Below are positions 10,826 to 23,573 of a DNA stretch of 64,000 nucleotides, one piece after another. This DNA is from Aptenodytes patagonicus (taxonomy: Eukaryota > Chordata > Aves > Sphenisciformes > Spheniscidae), in the NCBI RefSeq assembly GCF_965638725.1, contig NC_134949.1:76786017-76850016 (forward strand). Direction: 5' to 3'. The translations under genes were made by a program, and so were the position numbers. Position 1 is the stretch's first letter. Every line of letters begins with the position of its first letter. The notes below the pieces were generated by a model. It saw only the letters and a list, made by a program, of their open reading frames with translations, was not told the origin of the DNA and made no database searches.

Positions 10826-13800
10826 GCTTTCAATGCTAATATAGTGACTGATTGAAAGCTGTTCTAGCTCTCTTCAGATGTTTTTTTTTTATGTTTATAG
10901 AAAACTAAATAAGTGAAACTCGGTATATAAACTGTTAATACCAGCAAAGAATTATTGCAATAATATTGTGGGGAGGGTGCGGGGGTAAGTGTGTGTAGTA
11001 TATACATAAATGTATGCATGCAGTGAATGCGTTTAGGTCTCAAGTAAATGGAGTGCTGAAGAATGTTCAAGTCCTTTGTGGTCTTGCAAGCAGCTTACAC
11101 ACGCGATCAAACACTGGTTAGTGCTTCATACCAGCGTGCAGCGCTTGTGAGGGGCAGAACAAGCAGAGGTGGTCACAAAGGATCAGCTCGGAGCCCTTTG
11201 AACCAAGTGGGATTTAAGCACATTCTTGAGTATTCCATAGATGTGTTTCTGAATTGGGCCAAAAGCATGTTCTGATACAAAAATCTTTCAGTTGCAGCAA
11301 GGATGCCTTGTTTCAAGCATAGCTGGTAGTTCTGAGGTGGATCAAGTATGCCTGCTGTATTTGTAAAGGGTATGAAAATGCAGAGAACGCTAACCCTGAT
11401 GGTCACCCCGTGAAACTACTAACTAGGGGTTCTGACTGGAAGATTTGAGTTGCTGACGCTTTAACCTAGAGAAGCAATGCAAACTAACTGTGAAAACACG
11501 AGTGAGGATTCTATTACTGCTCTGCTTCAATGCAAGATGAAAATCTGTATTATATGTAACTATATTTTTTGTCATTTAAAAAGCTTCTATTTTTTATTAT
11601 TCTCATGAATGGTTGACAAAAGATATTGGATATGCTCCCATACAATAAACTCCCCTCTGAAACTCTGGGTCTTTACAGTTCATGGTTTGCTGGAATTGCA
11701 GCGTACATCTCGCGCACATCTCGTGACACAGCTACTGGAACTCTGCGTGTCAAACAACACTGAGCCTGAAAGCAGGCCAAGGTAATGCTCGGTGTGTCTA
11801 GAGCTCAAACGCTTTCGGAAATGGCCGTGTGTCGAGCATCAGGACACAATGAACACTCCTAAATGGCAATTTACTTGGAGGCGTGCGACATACAACGGGT
11901 TGGTGTGGGGACTCTATGGAAGACAAGAGAGGTCCTCTACCATAAAGTGTGCACATGCTGTATTTTAATCAGATATAGCCCAGGAACTGTAAGAGAATGG
12001 AGTAGCTTGTTTTCAACTGAGGAACTGTTACTGAGATTAGTATTAATCCTGAAAAGATACAATTGGTCAGCGACCCAGAGGAAGTGTAACTTAAAGCAGA
12101 GGCAGGGGTTTGTTTGGAGATGATCTGGGAGAGGAATTGAATGTACAGAATCTTCACACAACAAACACCAGGCACAAGATGCTTCAGGGAGCAGGATGAA
12201 ATTAAGCTTTGAACAAGGAACTGAAGATCCGATTCAGGCTTAGTCCTTGTGCTGAAGACCGGAGGGCCTGTGAAGATCGCTTGAGATCATTTGAGTTAAT
12301 CAAGGCAGGGAACTTGCCACAGCTGGGGACTTGTGATTTCAGCCATCCAAATGCAGTCCTTAGTCTAATATCCCAACAAATGGCTTTTCCTAAGCCTACT
12401 GGAGCCTAATCTCATTAGATGTGAGGAGAAATGAGCTAACAGTAGTAGCACTGTTGACTGGCGATAAGACAAAGAATGTCATGAGCTTCGCTGAAACCCT
12501 AGCACGTGGCATTCGTATTGGCAGGACCACGCAAGTTGTAGAGGACCTCTGCTCCTGAGAAGGTACCCTTTTCTGCTTCTGTGCAAGTCAACTGGCTGGG
12601 TTTTGTGGTAAATAAGGTTTCCCAGCATGCTCAGTAGAGCCGGGGGTACAGCTAATGGTTCTGATCTTTTGCTTTGCCTTTAAAGAACAAAGTGGTATAT
12701 TTCTGTGTGACTGCCGCAGCACTAACTAGCTCAGTGTAACTGGACCTCTAATGAGTTGCAAAACCAAGACCAGATCAATGGTCCGTTTCGTTTAGAAGCT
12801 GTACTGAGTTCTTCTGCCTGTCACATCTTTGTCACCTAGGTGGTATTTCTCTATAATCCCAATTTTTAATGATTGTTTCAACTAAGTTGTCTAATATCTG
12901 AATTAGGGCACAATAAGCAACAGTCCCCATTATTGCCTTTCTTGAAAATGATATATTTTCTACCTTTGGTATTGTAGCTAGTGTTAATGAGTGTTTTCTA
13001 GGTCAGCCGCTGCTTCATCATTAACTTTCTCCAGAAATATTGGATGTAGACAATCTCACTGGGTCTGTTTTTCCAGGTGGGTATGCAGTGTACTTTTTTT
13101 GCATCCTTTGCAGCGAGTTCCTTGTTCTGTGTGCTGTCAGGTCAGCACACTGTGGGGCTGATTTCTTAAACACGAGCTACTGTCCGGTGGGTGACTTGAA
13201 AAGAGCCTCTTCAGCATGTGCTAGTGCAACAAGGAACTCGATGCAAACAGAGATGATGATAAACTTAACTGAGCAACCTTACCACTTGTCTGATCAACTC
13301 AGACGTTGCCAGTGTCCTCATGCCACTTCTGGTGGGTCTGTCTGTGCCTCCCCCAGGCAAGAAACCTCCTTGCTGTCATATAGACAGCCCTGGTGTTTCT
13401 CTCCTGTGAATGTGTGTTTGCTCTGCACTGACTCCTGGCTAAGACAGGCGTCCATCCCTTGTGCAAACTGAAGTTTGATTTCTAGAGAGGCTTTTCTGAT
13501 CTGAATCCCTGGCTATAGAAAGGCTGCAGGGATCTCTGCAATCTCTTGTGGAGTGCGAGAGCGTCATCACAGTATCGTCACACTTTTTGGTTCAGTCATC
13601 CAGAAGTTGAAGGAGGTGAAATACAGCTACGGCAGAATGGGTCTTCAGCTGCGAGAGCTGGCAGTTGGGTGTTAATCTCCAGTATTTGCGTCGGTCCACA
13701 CGGGTTAAGTATATGAGACTTTGTTATCTGTTTCCAGTCCTCTGAGTCACAGGTATATCAAGGAGCAGCAGAGCTATGAAAACAGTGTGAAGTCCAATCA

Positions 13801-14350
13801 GCAGGATGGATTCCTGTACAGTAACACGCTGATGAATGGGATTTGGCCTGCAACAGTTATAAGCTATGTCCTACACCCCTGTCTCATAATGCAATTACTT
13901 TATTAATTACCTATGTATTGGCTTGTTCCCCAATAGCATGCTTTCATATATACTGTTCCTGCAAAATAGAGAATGATGCTATTGTTCAAGCTATAGTTTT
14001 CCCTTTCTGTGCATCTTTTTTGCATATGCTATTTTGTGCCTATTGTTTCAGCTACGTACTTTGTCTTGCTTTACCCCTCTGCAGAAGGAGGAAGGCAATA
14101 AGTAACTGAAAGAATTAGTGAGAAAATGCAATATAAAAGACCTAATATTCAATCCTGGGTCAAGGTGGAGGGAAGAAAAGTTTTCTATGATTTCTTTTTA
14201 ATGAGCAAAAGTTTGAAGAAAAATATTCAGAAGAGCTCCAGCTGGGCTTATGAAAGGTCCACTTAAAAAACCCCTTATCCAATGAAACACAAATGAGTGC
14301 CAAGAGTTACCTGCCTGGGTGTTTTAAAAGGGAAGGCTTCTTGTTAAAAC

Positions 14351-14373
14351 AAAAAAAAAAGGGGGGGGGGGGG
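14351..14373. repeat. A10-G13 homopolymer junction
   Basis: Ten A are followed directly by thirteen G, then a G/A-rich tail. It is a simple repeat prone to slippage. Confidence 0.85.
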
Positions 14374-15384
14374 AGGCAGAGGGAGGGGGGAAGTACACGG
14401 AGTAAAACACCTTTAACCTGATTCGTATTTGCCCTGAAGTTCCTTTCACTACCTGTGTGATGGAAAGTTAAAGGAAGCATCCAGCTTTAGAGCCAGTGAC
14501 GTGGTATCACAGGGTACCACCAGTAGCTGTTGCTAAATTAAAATTCAGGCCAGCCTTTAAGTGGGGAATAAGTGGAATTTCTTTGTTGTTGCCTATGAAG
14601 CTTCTCAAAAATTAGTACCTGTCACAACCTGCAATAGCATATCCCTTTTATCAGGTGTACCAAACTGCTTTTCATTAAATGTTATGTGCCCAGAAAAGAT
14701 GATTTGACTTTAGCAGTCACAATCGACCTGAGGTGAACTTTGATCAATGAGGTAGAACTGCCCCTTCTGGAAAGCTGAAGAGAAACCCGAGAACAGCAGC
14801 CAACCTTTAACTACGCTTTGTTGCTACAAAGTTGTCTTAACTGTTCTCTTGACCTAGCAAATCTGCATCGTGGTTACCAGGACTATGACCTGGATTCCCC
14901 ATTGTCATGTAGTTTCTCTCATGTACAAAACGAGCATGGACAAGACAGCGACACGGCTAAATGAGAAGGGTAACGATGTCCATTAGCTGTACAGCTGGTG
15001 TGAAAGGTTACGCTAGATGCAGGGCACCAGATAATCTTGCCCTCTCAACTCTGTCACATCACTGCAATTACAACAAGGTCTACACGAGAGGGCAGCAATA
15101 CATGCCGGCATGCCTGGAGCAGCATAGCCGTGCAGCTAGTTGAAAAGCAGGTTTTATAGGCATATGTAGCACATGACAGAGAATCGTGTAAAATACGCAG
15201 CATTCCATCTTTAAGTATTATTGTGTCCTTTCTGAAAGAGCATATTTGTAAAGAACCACGTCCTAGTCACAGCGTGTGTGTAGCTGACGCACACATGATG
15301 CAGTTTCTGTGAGGAGGGCTCAGGCTTGGTAGCTTTCTGAAACCTGTACAGATGTGGGTCGAAGCATTCCATTTTAGAGATTAT

Positions 15385-15675
15385 CCTGTGCCTGGCGTAT
15401 TTGCCTGGGACTGGGAAGCTCTTGTTTCGTTTCCCAGCTCTGCCACAGATTTCCTGTGTGTGACCTTGGGCAAGCTACTACAATCCCTCTGGACTGGAGT
15501 CCCCCAGCTGTAAGCTTGAGATAATACTGCTTCATCCCCTTTGACTTTGTCTATATATACTGCAAGCCCTGTGGGGAACAGCATCTCGTTTCCTATTTGG
15601 CAAATGGTGCTTAGCGCAATGTGGCCCCGATCTTGGCTGTGCCATCTAGGTACTATTGCAGTGAAGCATATTTTT
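15385..15675 (+). mobile_element. MIR-family core-SINE (amniote type)
   Basis: The stretch around 15425-15475 reads TTCCCAGCTCTGCCACAGAT, then TGTGTGACCTTGGGCAAGCT, which are hallmark MIR body sequences. The part after 15560 (TGCTTAGCGCAATGTGGCCC and on) matches the 3' tail I recall for sauropsid MIR-like SINEs. It is diverged from consensus, so it is an old insertion. Orientation is + because the CCTTGGGCAAG motif reads forward. Confidence 0.75.
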
Positions 15676-16837
15676 ATATCGTACCGAGAGGATGACAAGA
15701 AGTCACTCTGAGTTAGTTTTACGTTACGGTGAGAGCAAGATGCAGACATGCTGAGGGAAGCTGGAGGTTTCTGAAGGTGAATTCTTGTTTAGTTTAAATG
15801 GATTTATTTTTCTAAAGGGGCAAAAAGGAAAGGCAAGTAAAGGAATAAGACTTTCTCATTTCAACTTCTGCTCAACACTATTCTTCTTGCAAAGCGATGC
15901 TATTACAAGAGGCAGCCTAAATCCTTTTGCAAGTGCTATGTGGGAGTGTGTTGTACCTAATCGATAGAAACGATTGACTGATCAGGCTGAGATTTCCTTG
16001 GTGTGGTCCTAAATGTTCCAGTGTTTCCACAAGTCTGATGATGTTCTAACACTGTGCAAGCAACTAGTAATCCACCGTGACAGGCTGCTATTTCACGGCA
16101 GTCCGTGGATGCCTAAGTGCTCTTTGGTATTAGGGGCTGAAGAGATGAAGCGCGCAAGGGTTAGAATTATAGGAGGGTGCCTTTCTTTGGTTGTTTCCTG
16201 ATTCCAAAGTGTTTTCTACATGCTCTCAATAAATTTAATTAACAAACACCTCAGCTGCACTTACTCTGGAGACCTGCACAGAATGAGCACCCTTCAGCAT
16301 GCCCAAGCACAGAGACTCAACCCCACTGCTCAGTTCTGAGACTAAAGATCATTTTAAGATGTTGCCATCTGAACTCATTTAGGTAATAATTAGTGCAGCT
16401 GCTGGCATTTGATGAGGCAATGAATAATCAGTCCAACGGCATCTTATCTCACGTCCTGCTCAATAAAGTTCTTGCTGCTACCTTTGTCCGTGGTCATCTG
16501 AGGAACTGTACAGCAGGAAGCACCTACTTCTAGGAACACATCTCTCCTTTGCTAGGAAAAATGGACTTGGCCTGCCCCAGGCGTGCAGTCACACAGGACA
16601 AGCACGTACTTTGGGTGCTGTGAGCAACTGCAAAACCAGGCTCAGTAGCCTGAGAAGCGTGAGTACCCAGTGAAATTGGTTGTTTGACATCTCTTTGTTC
16701 ATTGTTGGAACACAGCCTAAAATTCCCAAGAAATAAAAACTATCTTCTTACGTTACTATCATTGAATAACAATGATCCCAAGCATATACATTTTTTTATA
16801 TGTGCACACACACATATATGTATGTAGTCAAGTCATT

Positions 16838-16915
16838 AGATATCATTATCCCTTTTGTCATCTTGGGAAACTAAGGCCCAGGGAGGTGAAGGGCCTTCAC
16901 AGAAGGAGTACATGC
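16838..16915 (-). mobile_element. MIR/L2-type SINE fragment, antisense
   Basis: The phrase GGGAAACTAAGGCCCAGGGA followed by GGTGAAGGGCC is the reverse complement of the MIR CTCTGTGCCTCAGTTTCC region. Only a short diverged fragment remains. Confidence 0.55.
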
Positions 16916-16989
16916 CCTTCATCTCCATGTACCTACTTTTGTATATGGATCTTTCACTAAAAAGTCTGTTCTGATCAGACAGAAATACA

Positions 16990-17300
16990 GCGTTGTCCAA
17001 CAACGGTTCAGTCAGGCTGGAGGGCCATCTGGCCTAGCATTCAGCCTTTAGCTCTATAGCAAGAGCTGAATGGGCACAGGCGGCTCAATAGTAAAGAGTA
17101 CCCTGGTCTGGAGTTACCGAAATAACCTACTTGGAGGGGAAGCTTTCCCTAACCCTTCAGTCAGAGGTTAAACCTCTTCCTGATAGCAGAGGATTTATCT
17201 CCCTTCCAAACTAAGCAATCTAAGCACTTCAAAAGAAGTGACTCTTAATCTCTCCTTTTGCAAGCGTTGCGCCAGGTTCGACCAATAAAGCTTTTACCTG
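16990..17300 (-). mobile_element. Old CR1 LINE 3'-end fragment, antisense
   Basis: The sequence AGGCTGGAGGGCCATCTGGC and the later CAGTCAGAGGTTAAACCTCT resemble the reverse complement of ancient CR1 3' UTR copies seen in turtles and archosaurs. Divergence is high and the borders are approximate. Confidence 0.5.
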
Positions 17301-19819
17301 TGAGATCTAATGAGTCTGTTTTAAACTTAAAGCTTTACTCTGCAAAATGAGTGTCTTCATCTCCATTGATTTTAGCACACTGGTTTCAGCATATGCAGAA
17401 GGAGTTCAGCTCCTTGCAGAATTAAGCCCATTTGTTTTAAGTTCTTTGGCGGGGACTGCAAAGCGGGGAAGTCAAAATTAACACCAATAATAACAAGCTA
17501 TTCTATGATAAAGTGTCAGGTTTGTGTTTTCTTGTAGTGCAGATCATCAAGACTCCAGTTACCTCCATCAGTTTTTCACCTTTGATATGTACATTATTCT
17601 TAAAACTCTGAACTAAGAATAAGGGAAATCTTCCTGGCGTTGTTCTGTCTCATTTTGGCTATAGAAATGCACATGCTGTCTGATGCACAGCAGATGGACT
17701 CACTGCATTTCACTGCCTCCATGTCTGATTAAAGCTGAAGGTGAAAAGGTAACTGAGGGGTATTACTAAAAGGAACTCCATCTGAGCAATGCAATTCTGG
17801 AGTGGCTGTGTTTGGGGTTAAAACTTTGAGTCTGTTCTGATTTCTTCTTCAGGTAACTGTACTTAGCTTATTGCTTCTCTTGTCAGCATATGCAAGTTAC
17901 CTGTTTTGCTAGAAAAGCCGTGCAGCAAAACTAGAAAGAGCCAACTGTGATTATATTTAGATTTGAAGCCACCCAAGAAGCTACAGTGGTTTGAAACCAT
18001 ACACCCAAAAAAGTTGGCATTTCACAGTGGTGTTCCTGCTACGGTTCACTACTGCGTGGCTGAATGGCAGCTTCAGCTACCTCGCGGTACTGATAACGGG
18101 GACAGAGCAGAAGGAAAAAAGGGTTCTCGGCTGTGCAGCACGCAGTTGTGAGGCAGTGGTTCTGAACGGCCTTTCTGCTCCTCCTGGCCCAGCCAGAAGC
18201 TTGAGACTCTCCTGTAACGTGGAGGTGCCTTCAGTCAAAGGGGCAGGCGTGCATCTTGAAGGCACTGTCACATGGACTCATTGGGAGCATCTGGGGAAAG
18301 GGAGGAGATCCCCTCTTCACAAGCTTGGACAAATACAAATGATTTGACTATACCCGCTAGGGAAAATGCTAGGGTAGCCCTAAACTACTAGCGTGCCATT
18401 CCAGACCAGGCAGCTTTGTTCCTGGAGAAGGTATAGATCATCTCAGAGTAAAGCAAAAGGAAGGGAGGTGCAGTACCTTCTCACTGACTTGACAAGCAAC
18501 TGAATTGCCCTCTACCCCTTTGAATGTATTGCCCTGGGGTTGCTAAACTCAAGCAACCCCATGACATTACTGTGTACTTTTAAAAACAGTTATTGCAGAC
18601 TCAGCATGTTCAGCAACCGCAGCAAACAGCTTGGAAATACCTTCTGGGCCTGGCGGGACACTGATGGGAGCACGCTTCCCATGGATGGCTCCTGGGGCAT
18701 GGCACACAGATTACTCTCAAAGGTCATTTTAAATAACTGTACTTACCTCGTAATTTACAACACCGGAATTGGCCCCATGACCAGTTGTGTTAGGCATTTT
18801 GCAAAGCTACTTCATGTTTTGCAGACAGATGGATATATCTTTACTTTCTTATTTCTCTGCTCTGTAGAACAAATTGCAACCCAAGCATACAACTTCTCTC
18901 TGTTGTGCCGAGGAGCAGGAACACGTGCAGCCCGGGTTTACACAATCACATTTTTCTTTACAGATGGACTAGGAGTGCCTACAAGGATTGTCCAATGACG
19001 GCAGCTCGTTAGGCCACGGTAGCTCCTTCTCTCTCAGATGTCAGGAGATGTTGAAGGATGCACAGGCAGCCTTAACTCTGACCCTTACCCACACACATTC
19101 CCATACTCTTCAGTTACCTTGGTAGCATCTGTAATAAGCAGTTCTTGCCTATTCTACACACCTTTTCTATTTTTTAAGCAGTCTGATATTAAACAGTTTT
19201 TTCCTACTCGTGTTGATACATACCCCTCTACAGATGCCTCCTTCCTGACTTCACTCTGGAAACTGAAGTCCCGGTTGTAGCGCATTCAGCATGACAGACC
19301 CAGCAAACTGCCTCTATGTCAAAATCAGGGCATCTGTAAGAGTTTGCAGTACTGGAAAAGAACAAACCAACCCCGCGTTCGTGCTTTCAGTCCCCTAACA
19401 CATAGCAGCTTCTCTCTAGAACAACAGAGGGCACCGCTCTTCACACAAAAAGCTGCAGCTGGAAGAGGAGCAGCCCTGCATTTGAATAATAGTTTGGTAA
19501 CTAGAACATTTCTTTCTCTGTACGTGATTGGGATTGAATATTCTTCCTCCAAGGAGGTTCACCTCTGCATCTCCCGCTCCCTGTGGGAAGGCCCTGGCCA
19601 AAAGCTGTTCTCAGAGATGCGTATGCTGTTTCTTTTGTGGATCTTGTCCTAGTTTGCACAGAATAATTAGGCAGTCACTTACTGGGAAATACCTTTAGCC
19701 TATTGATTAGGGTCTTCACTTGGGGGAAGAGGAAACCAGAGTGCCAGTTCCTACCCCAGCTCCTGTGAAGGTTTTTGGGTTTTTTTCCAGTGGGTCTGTA
19801 ATGTAAAATGCATAAACAT

Positions 19820-19885
19820 GCTGTAAAGCAGGGCTGGAATCTAGGTTTCCCCTCTCAGATGACTGCGTTATCTTCCGATTGTTCT
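19820..19885 (-). mobile_element. Possible MIR-type SINE fragment, antisense
   Basis: The phrase AGCAGGGCTGGAATCTAGGT resembles the reverse complement of the tRNA-like head of MIR-type SINEs. It is short and diverged, so the call is tentative. Confidence 0.35.
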
Positions 19886-21199
19886 GTGCTGTCCAACAGG
19901 TGCCTCCAGCTCCAGCCTCCCCTGCCACCTGGTGAGTGCTGCCACCGCCGACAGTTTTGAAATAAAGATAGCAAATCTAGTTTAGCTGTTGAAAAACACA
20001 CTGATTTATGCATCTACCTCTGTGAAAGGCTTTCGGGCCAAGATCCGAGTAGAAGGCAGTGAAATCATCCGAGGCCCAGAGCGGGCAGGGGGTACAGATG
20101 TGTCCTATTAACTAGTTTGTATGGCTCTCTTCTGGTCCCACCAGCTGTGGTGAATTCATGTCCCAGGCAGCTGTCCGCAGGGTGGCTGTGGCTCTCACGC
20201 AGAACCCCATGGCTCTTGTGTCCAGACTGTGTCATGTGAGCAGCAGCAGGGTTATGCTGCGGCCAGGACCGATGACTGCTCTGGGCCCCTTGGCTGCAGT
20301 AGGAAACAAACAAGCAAGAGCTGCTGCGGCTGGTATCAATGCCTTTCCCTGGCCCAAGGAGGAGGGTCCACAGGATGCCATTCACGGTCCTCCCACCTTG
20401 GGCTTTCCGAGGTATGTCTCGGAAGCACACGTACGTGGGGGGACTGGGTACATGACAGGCAGGGTAAGGGAGGACTGGCAGCTCCTAAATAAATAAAAAG
20501 TTCAGGTATATAAAACGTGTAGCAGATTCTGCTTGGGGGTTAAGCCCTCCTGGTGCTGAAGTCCTTTTGTGAAGCTACGAAAAGGCTGGGGCATTTGAAA
20601 GCTAGTCTGGTTTTCCAGCGGTATCAGCTGTGCTAAGAAAAGGTCTTGCCTTCCCCTACAGACCATGCTTCGCTTATATCCATAGACCTTCACAGTAACA
20701 ACATTACTATTTAAGAAGAATCAAAGTGAAAAAACAGCCTCTACTAAGGAGTTCCCCTATCATGGTTTATTAGCCCTCCAGCTGATGCCTTCAAGGGCTA
20801 CAAACCTCTTGGTCTTTGTTATTTTCTGTACAAGAAAGCAGAATTGGTCCATACCTGCATAATATTGCATTCTGTTTGCTCAAAATGCATTGAGCAAACC
20901 TCTTGAATGCCAGGGCTCCAGATCCAACTTGTTTTAAACCTTGAATGCTGCCCCCAGGCAGTGCTAAAACTTACCATCTCCCCTAATCTGCAGTGACATT
21001 GCTGGCGTTATTAGCTCTACAGACACAGTCCAAAGGCCACGAGTGCCACTTCACCGCACGTACATGGTACGCTCAGGGGGTGCTTGAAGGGACAAAGGCA
21101 AATTCAGTTTCCTCGTAAGACCGCCAAGCCACGAAGCCCACACGGGGCTGCCAACACCCGATTGATCCCTGTAACGGGTTTGCCAGCCCGGCCAGGGGT

Positions 21200-22090
21200 T
21201 CCGAGTGAAGCTGTACCCGCCCCGGGTGAGCCCTGAACCCGCGGACGTTTGTCCCGCGGCGGCGCTTTCCCGGCTGCGTGCACCGGCAGCCGCCCCCGTT
21301 CGCCCCGGGCGGGCGGAGGCCGGCGGGGCCCGCAGCCGCCGTCAGCCGACGAGAGGCACCGCCCGCGGGGCAGTCCCTCGCCCGGAGCCGCCTCGGCAGC
21401 CAGCCAGCAGCGCGGCGACCGGGGCCCGGCCAGGGCGGCGGCGGCCGTTTGCTCAGGGGAGTCGCCACTCGCCGCCACGGGGCCGGCGGCCGCTAAGCCT
21501 GAGGTAACGCCCGCGCTCCCCCGCCGGTGCGGGCCGCCCCCAGCGCCCGGGCGGCGGCTCCGCGAGGAGGGGCGCGACCTCCCCAACTGCCAACGGCCGC
21601 TGCGGGCCGCGGGAGGGGCGGGCCCGCAGCCCTGCGCCGTTGCCGGGAGACGGGGACGGCCACGGCCCCGCCCCCCTCGCGCTTCCCCCCCCTCACCGGC
21701 GCGGCCCGCGCGCACGTGCCGGGCAGCGTGCGCGGGGTCACGTGGGCGCGCGCGTGACGGCCGTGACGGCGGCGGCGGCGGCGCGAGGCTGCTGTTGGTG
21801 CCTCCGGCCGCCTCAGGGGCGGCCGCGCGCTTCGGACAGCGGCGAGCCGGAGCGGCGGGGCAGCTTTACCGCCAGGCGACCTGCTGAGGCGGCTCTCGGC
21901 GCGATCCCGGCGATCCCACGCGGAGCCCTGTGGGGCTCAGAGCGAGCCCCGGTCGCGGTGTTCTCCTCTGTGGCGGACCTGCCTCCGGGCAGGTCCGATC
22001 CCATTCTTCCGCGGCAAACCAACTGTTGCCGGCCTTCTGGGCGCCGGTGCGAAACTCTAAAGGGAATGCAGACAGTTCTGTGACAAAATG
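21200..22090. promoter_or_regulatory. Orphan CpG island between RASSF8 and BHLHE41
   Basis: This stretch is very GC- and CpG-rich, against AT-richer flanks. It includes E-box-like sites GCACGTGC near 21711 and GTCACGTGGG near 21736, paired TGACG CRE half-sites near 21756-21768, and a GGC repeat. It has no gene in the known RASSF8-BHLHE41 order. Possible splice donors CTGAG|GTAACG near 21501 and CCAGAG|GTAGGC near 22193 would fit a + strand noncoding transcript. Long ORFs here exist on both strands at once and reflect lack of stops in GC-rich DNA. A promoter for a lncRNA or a distal regulatory island is the likeliest reading. Confidence 0.6.
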
Positions 22091-23511
22091 ACCTGAACGA
22101 CTTCTTTCCCCGCTCCGGTTGTGTGCCTGTGTCTCCCAGAATTGTCATCCAGCCCTAACGCGTGTGTACAAGCACTGGCTTTTAAAACCAGAGGTAGGCG
22201 CGCAGACAGCCACGCACTCAGAAGTACCGCTGGGCTGCTTTACTTCTTCTACCGTCTGCACAAACGCAGATTAGCTAAGTCAGTCTCTTTCTTTTCAAGG
22301 ATAACATAAAATAGAATTTCCGTGTTTAGGTGGGCTGTTCTTCTCAGCCTCTTTGGTCACTTGCAGAATAAGAGAGTTCAACCTGCACGTGAAAAAAAGA
22401 CATTCTGTTTCTCTGGCTGCTACTCCTGCAAACACATTTGGAGATCTTGCTGCCAAGAAAAGCTTTTTTTCTGCATCTCAGGCTGCCTTATTGTTACAGA
22501 GTCTGCCCTCGGTGGCTTATGATTGTTTCCATTTGTTTTTGATGGAGATACTCATATTCCAGCCAAGGAGAAAAGCAGGTCCTGCAGCTGGAACCTAGGG
22601 CCCAGTCTTACAACCTTTACTGGAAGCTGTGATCGCCATACCACAGAAATCCTAATCGGGGTCACTACTCACAGGATCCAAACCTGAAGTCAATTCAGTG
22701 GGCTCTAACCAAGTTTGAAGCCCTTAATGCTGTAACTAGTACCATGCAGATGAACTACGGCTCCTCTGTAGATGGGCTTCTTCGCAAACAAGGTTATGTG
22801 TAAGCAAAGCTGCGTGCCTGCCTGCTGCCAAGTGCAGGGCTAGAGCCTTAGCAATTTTGTCGATGAAGTACAGTGAGAATAGAATTCACATCAGTATCTG
22901 TCAGCTCAGTTGGCTCTGTAGTGCGGGTATTACTCCAAACACACTCGGGGAGCCAATTTTCTGCTGAGTAAGAAGGTGCCATATTTACATAGCTCTTTTC
23001 CTGAGGTGGTTGTTTAGAAATTGCTCAGTTGTGAGAGTGACCTGGCCACAAGGGTTTCTTTTTTGGTAACTGGTTCTCCAGGTTTTGGTCTGGATGGAAG
23101 CGTTTTAGAACGAGAGCTAGACTCACCTTTGAGCTCTGAGAGCAAAACAAGCGAGATGAAATTAGGAGTAGCTTCCCTTTTCTGGCTGGGGGGCTGCAAT
23201 CGTGCAGACAGCAATGCCCAGCAGATGTCTGCAGTCAGGGAACTGCTGATATCGGGGGACTGAGGGGACCAATTCCCGAAGCACTCACCAAAGACTTGCG
23301 CTAGTTCGTATCGTGTAGTTTCTGTTAGATCAAGCACCTCACTGTGATAAACGGTGAGGGGGAAGGGAATGTGGATGTGCTTCTAATAAGGAACAAATCT
23401 GCATTTCTAATTTGATCCCAGAAGATCTCAGCTGAGGTCAAAAAATCTGTAAAGAGTAGTGAAAATCAGTGCACCTGCTTTTAAACTAAAGCAGGACAAA
23501 TGGGGACAGGG

Positions 23512-23573
23512 AAATATATATATATTTTAAAAATATACAAATTTGATATATATATATATTAAAAATATATAAA
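23512..23573. repeat. TA-rich simple repeat
   Basis: Two blocks of (TA)n are separated by A/T-rich sequence. It is a simple low-complexity repeat. Confidence 0.85.

Larger units (their letters stand above)
6648..10845 (+). other. RASSF8: RASSF8 3' untranslated region (inferred extent)
   Basis: AT-rich sequence follows the RASSF8 stop without any convincing ORF. AATAAA signals at 6974-6979, 9635-9640, 9646-9651 and 10820-10825 suggest alternative polyadenylation. The last one would give a 3' UTR of about 4.2 kb, close to the roughly 4-kb UTR I recall for the human gene. The region carries a C19 run (8645-8663), an A18 run followed by TG/TA repeats (8782-8829) and T runs. The end point is an inference from the signal and needs transcript data. 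Confidence 0.6.

Noticed and set aside
21104-21887. Overlapping 200-codon open frames on both strands
   Set aside because: They lie in a CpG island where stops are rare, are low-complexity Pro/Ala/Arg/Gly, and show no domain.
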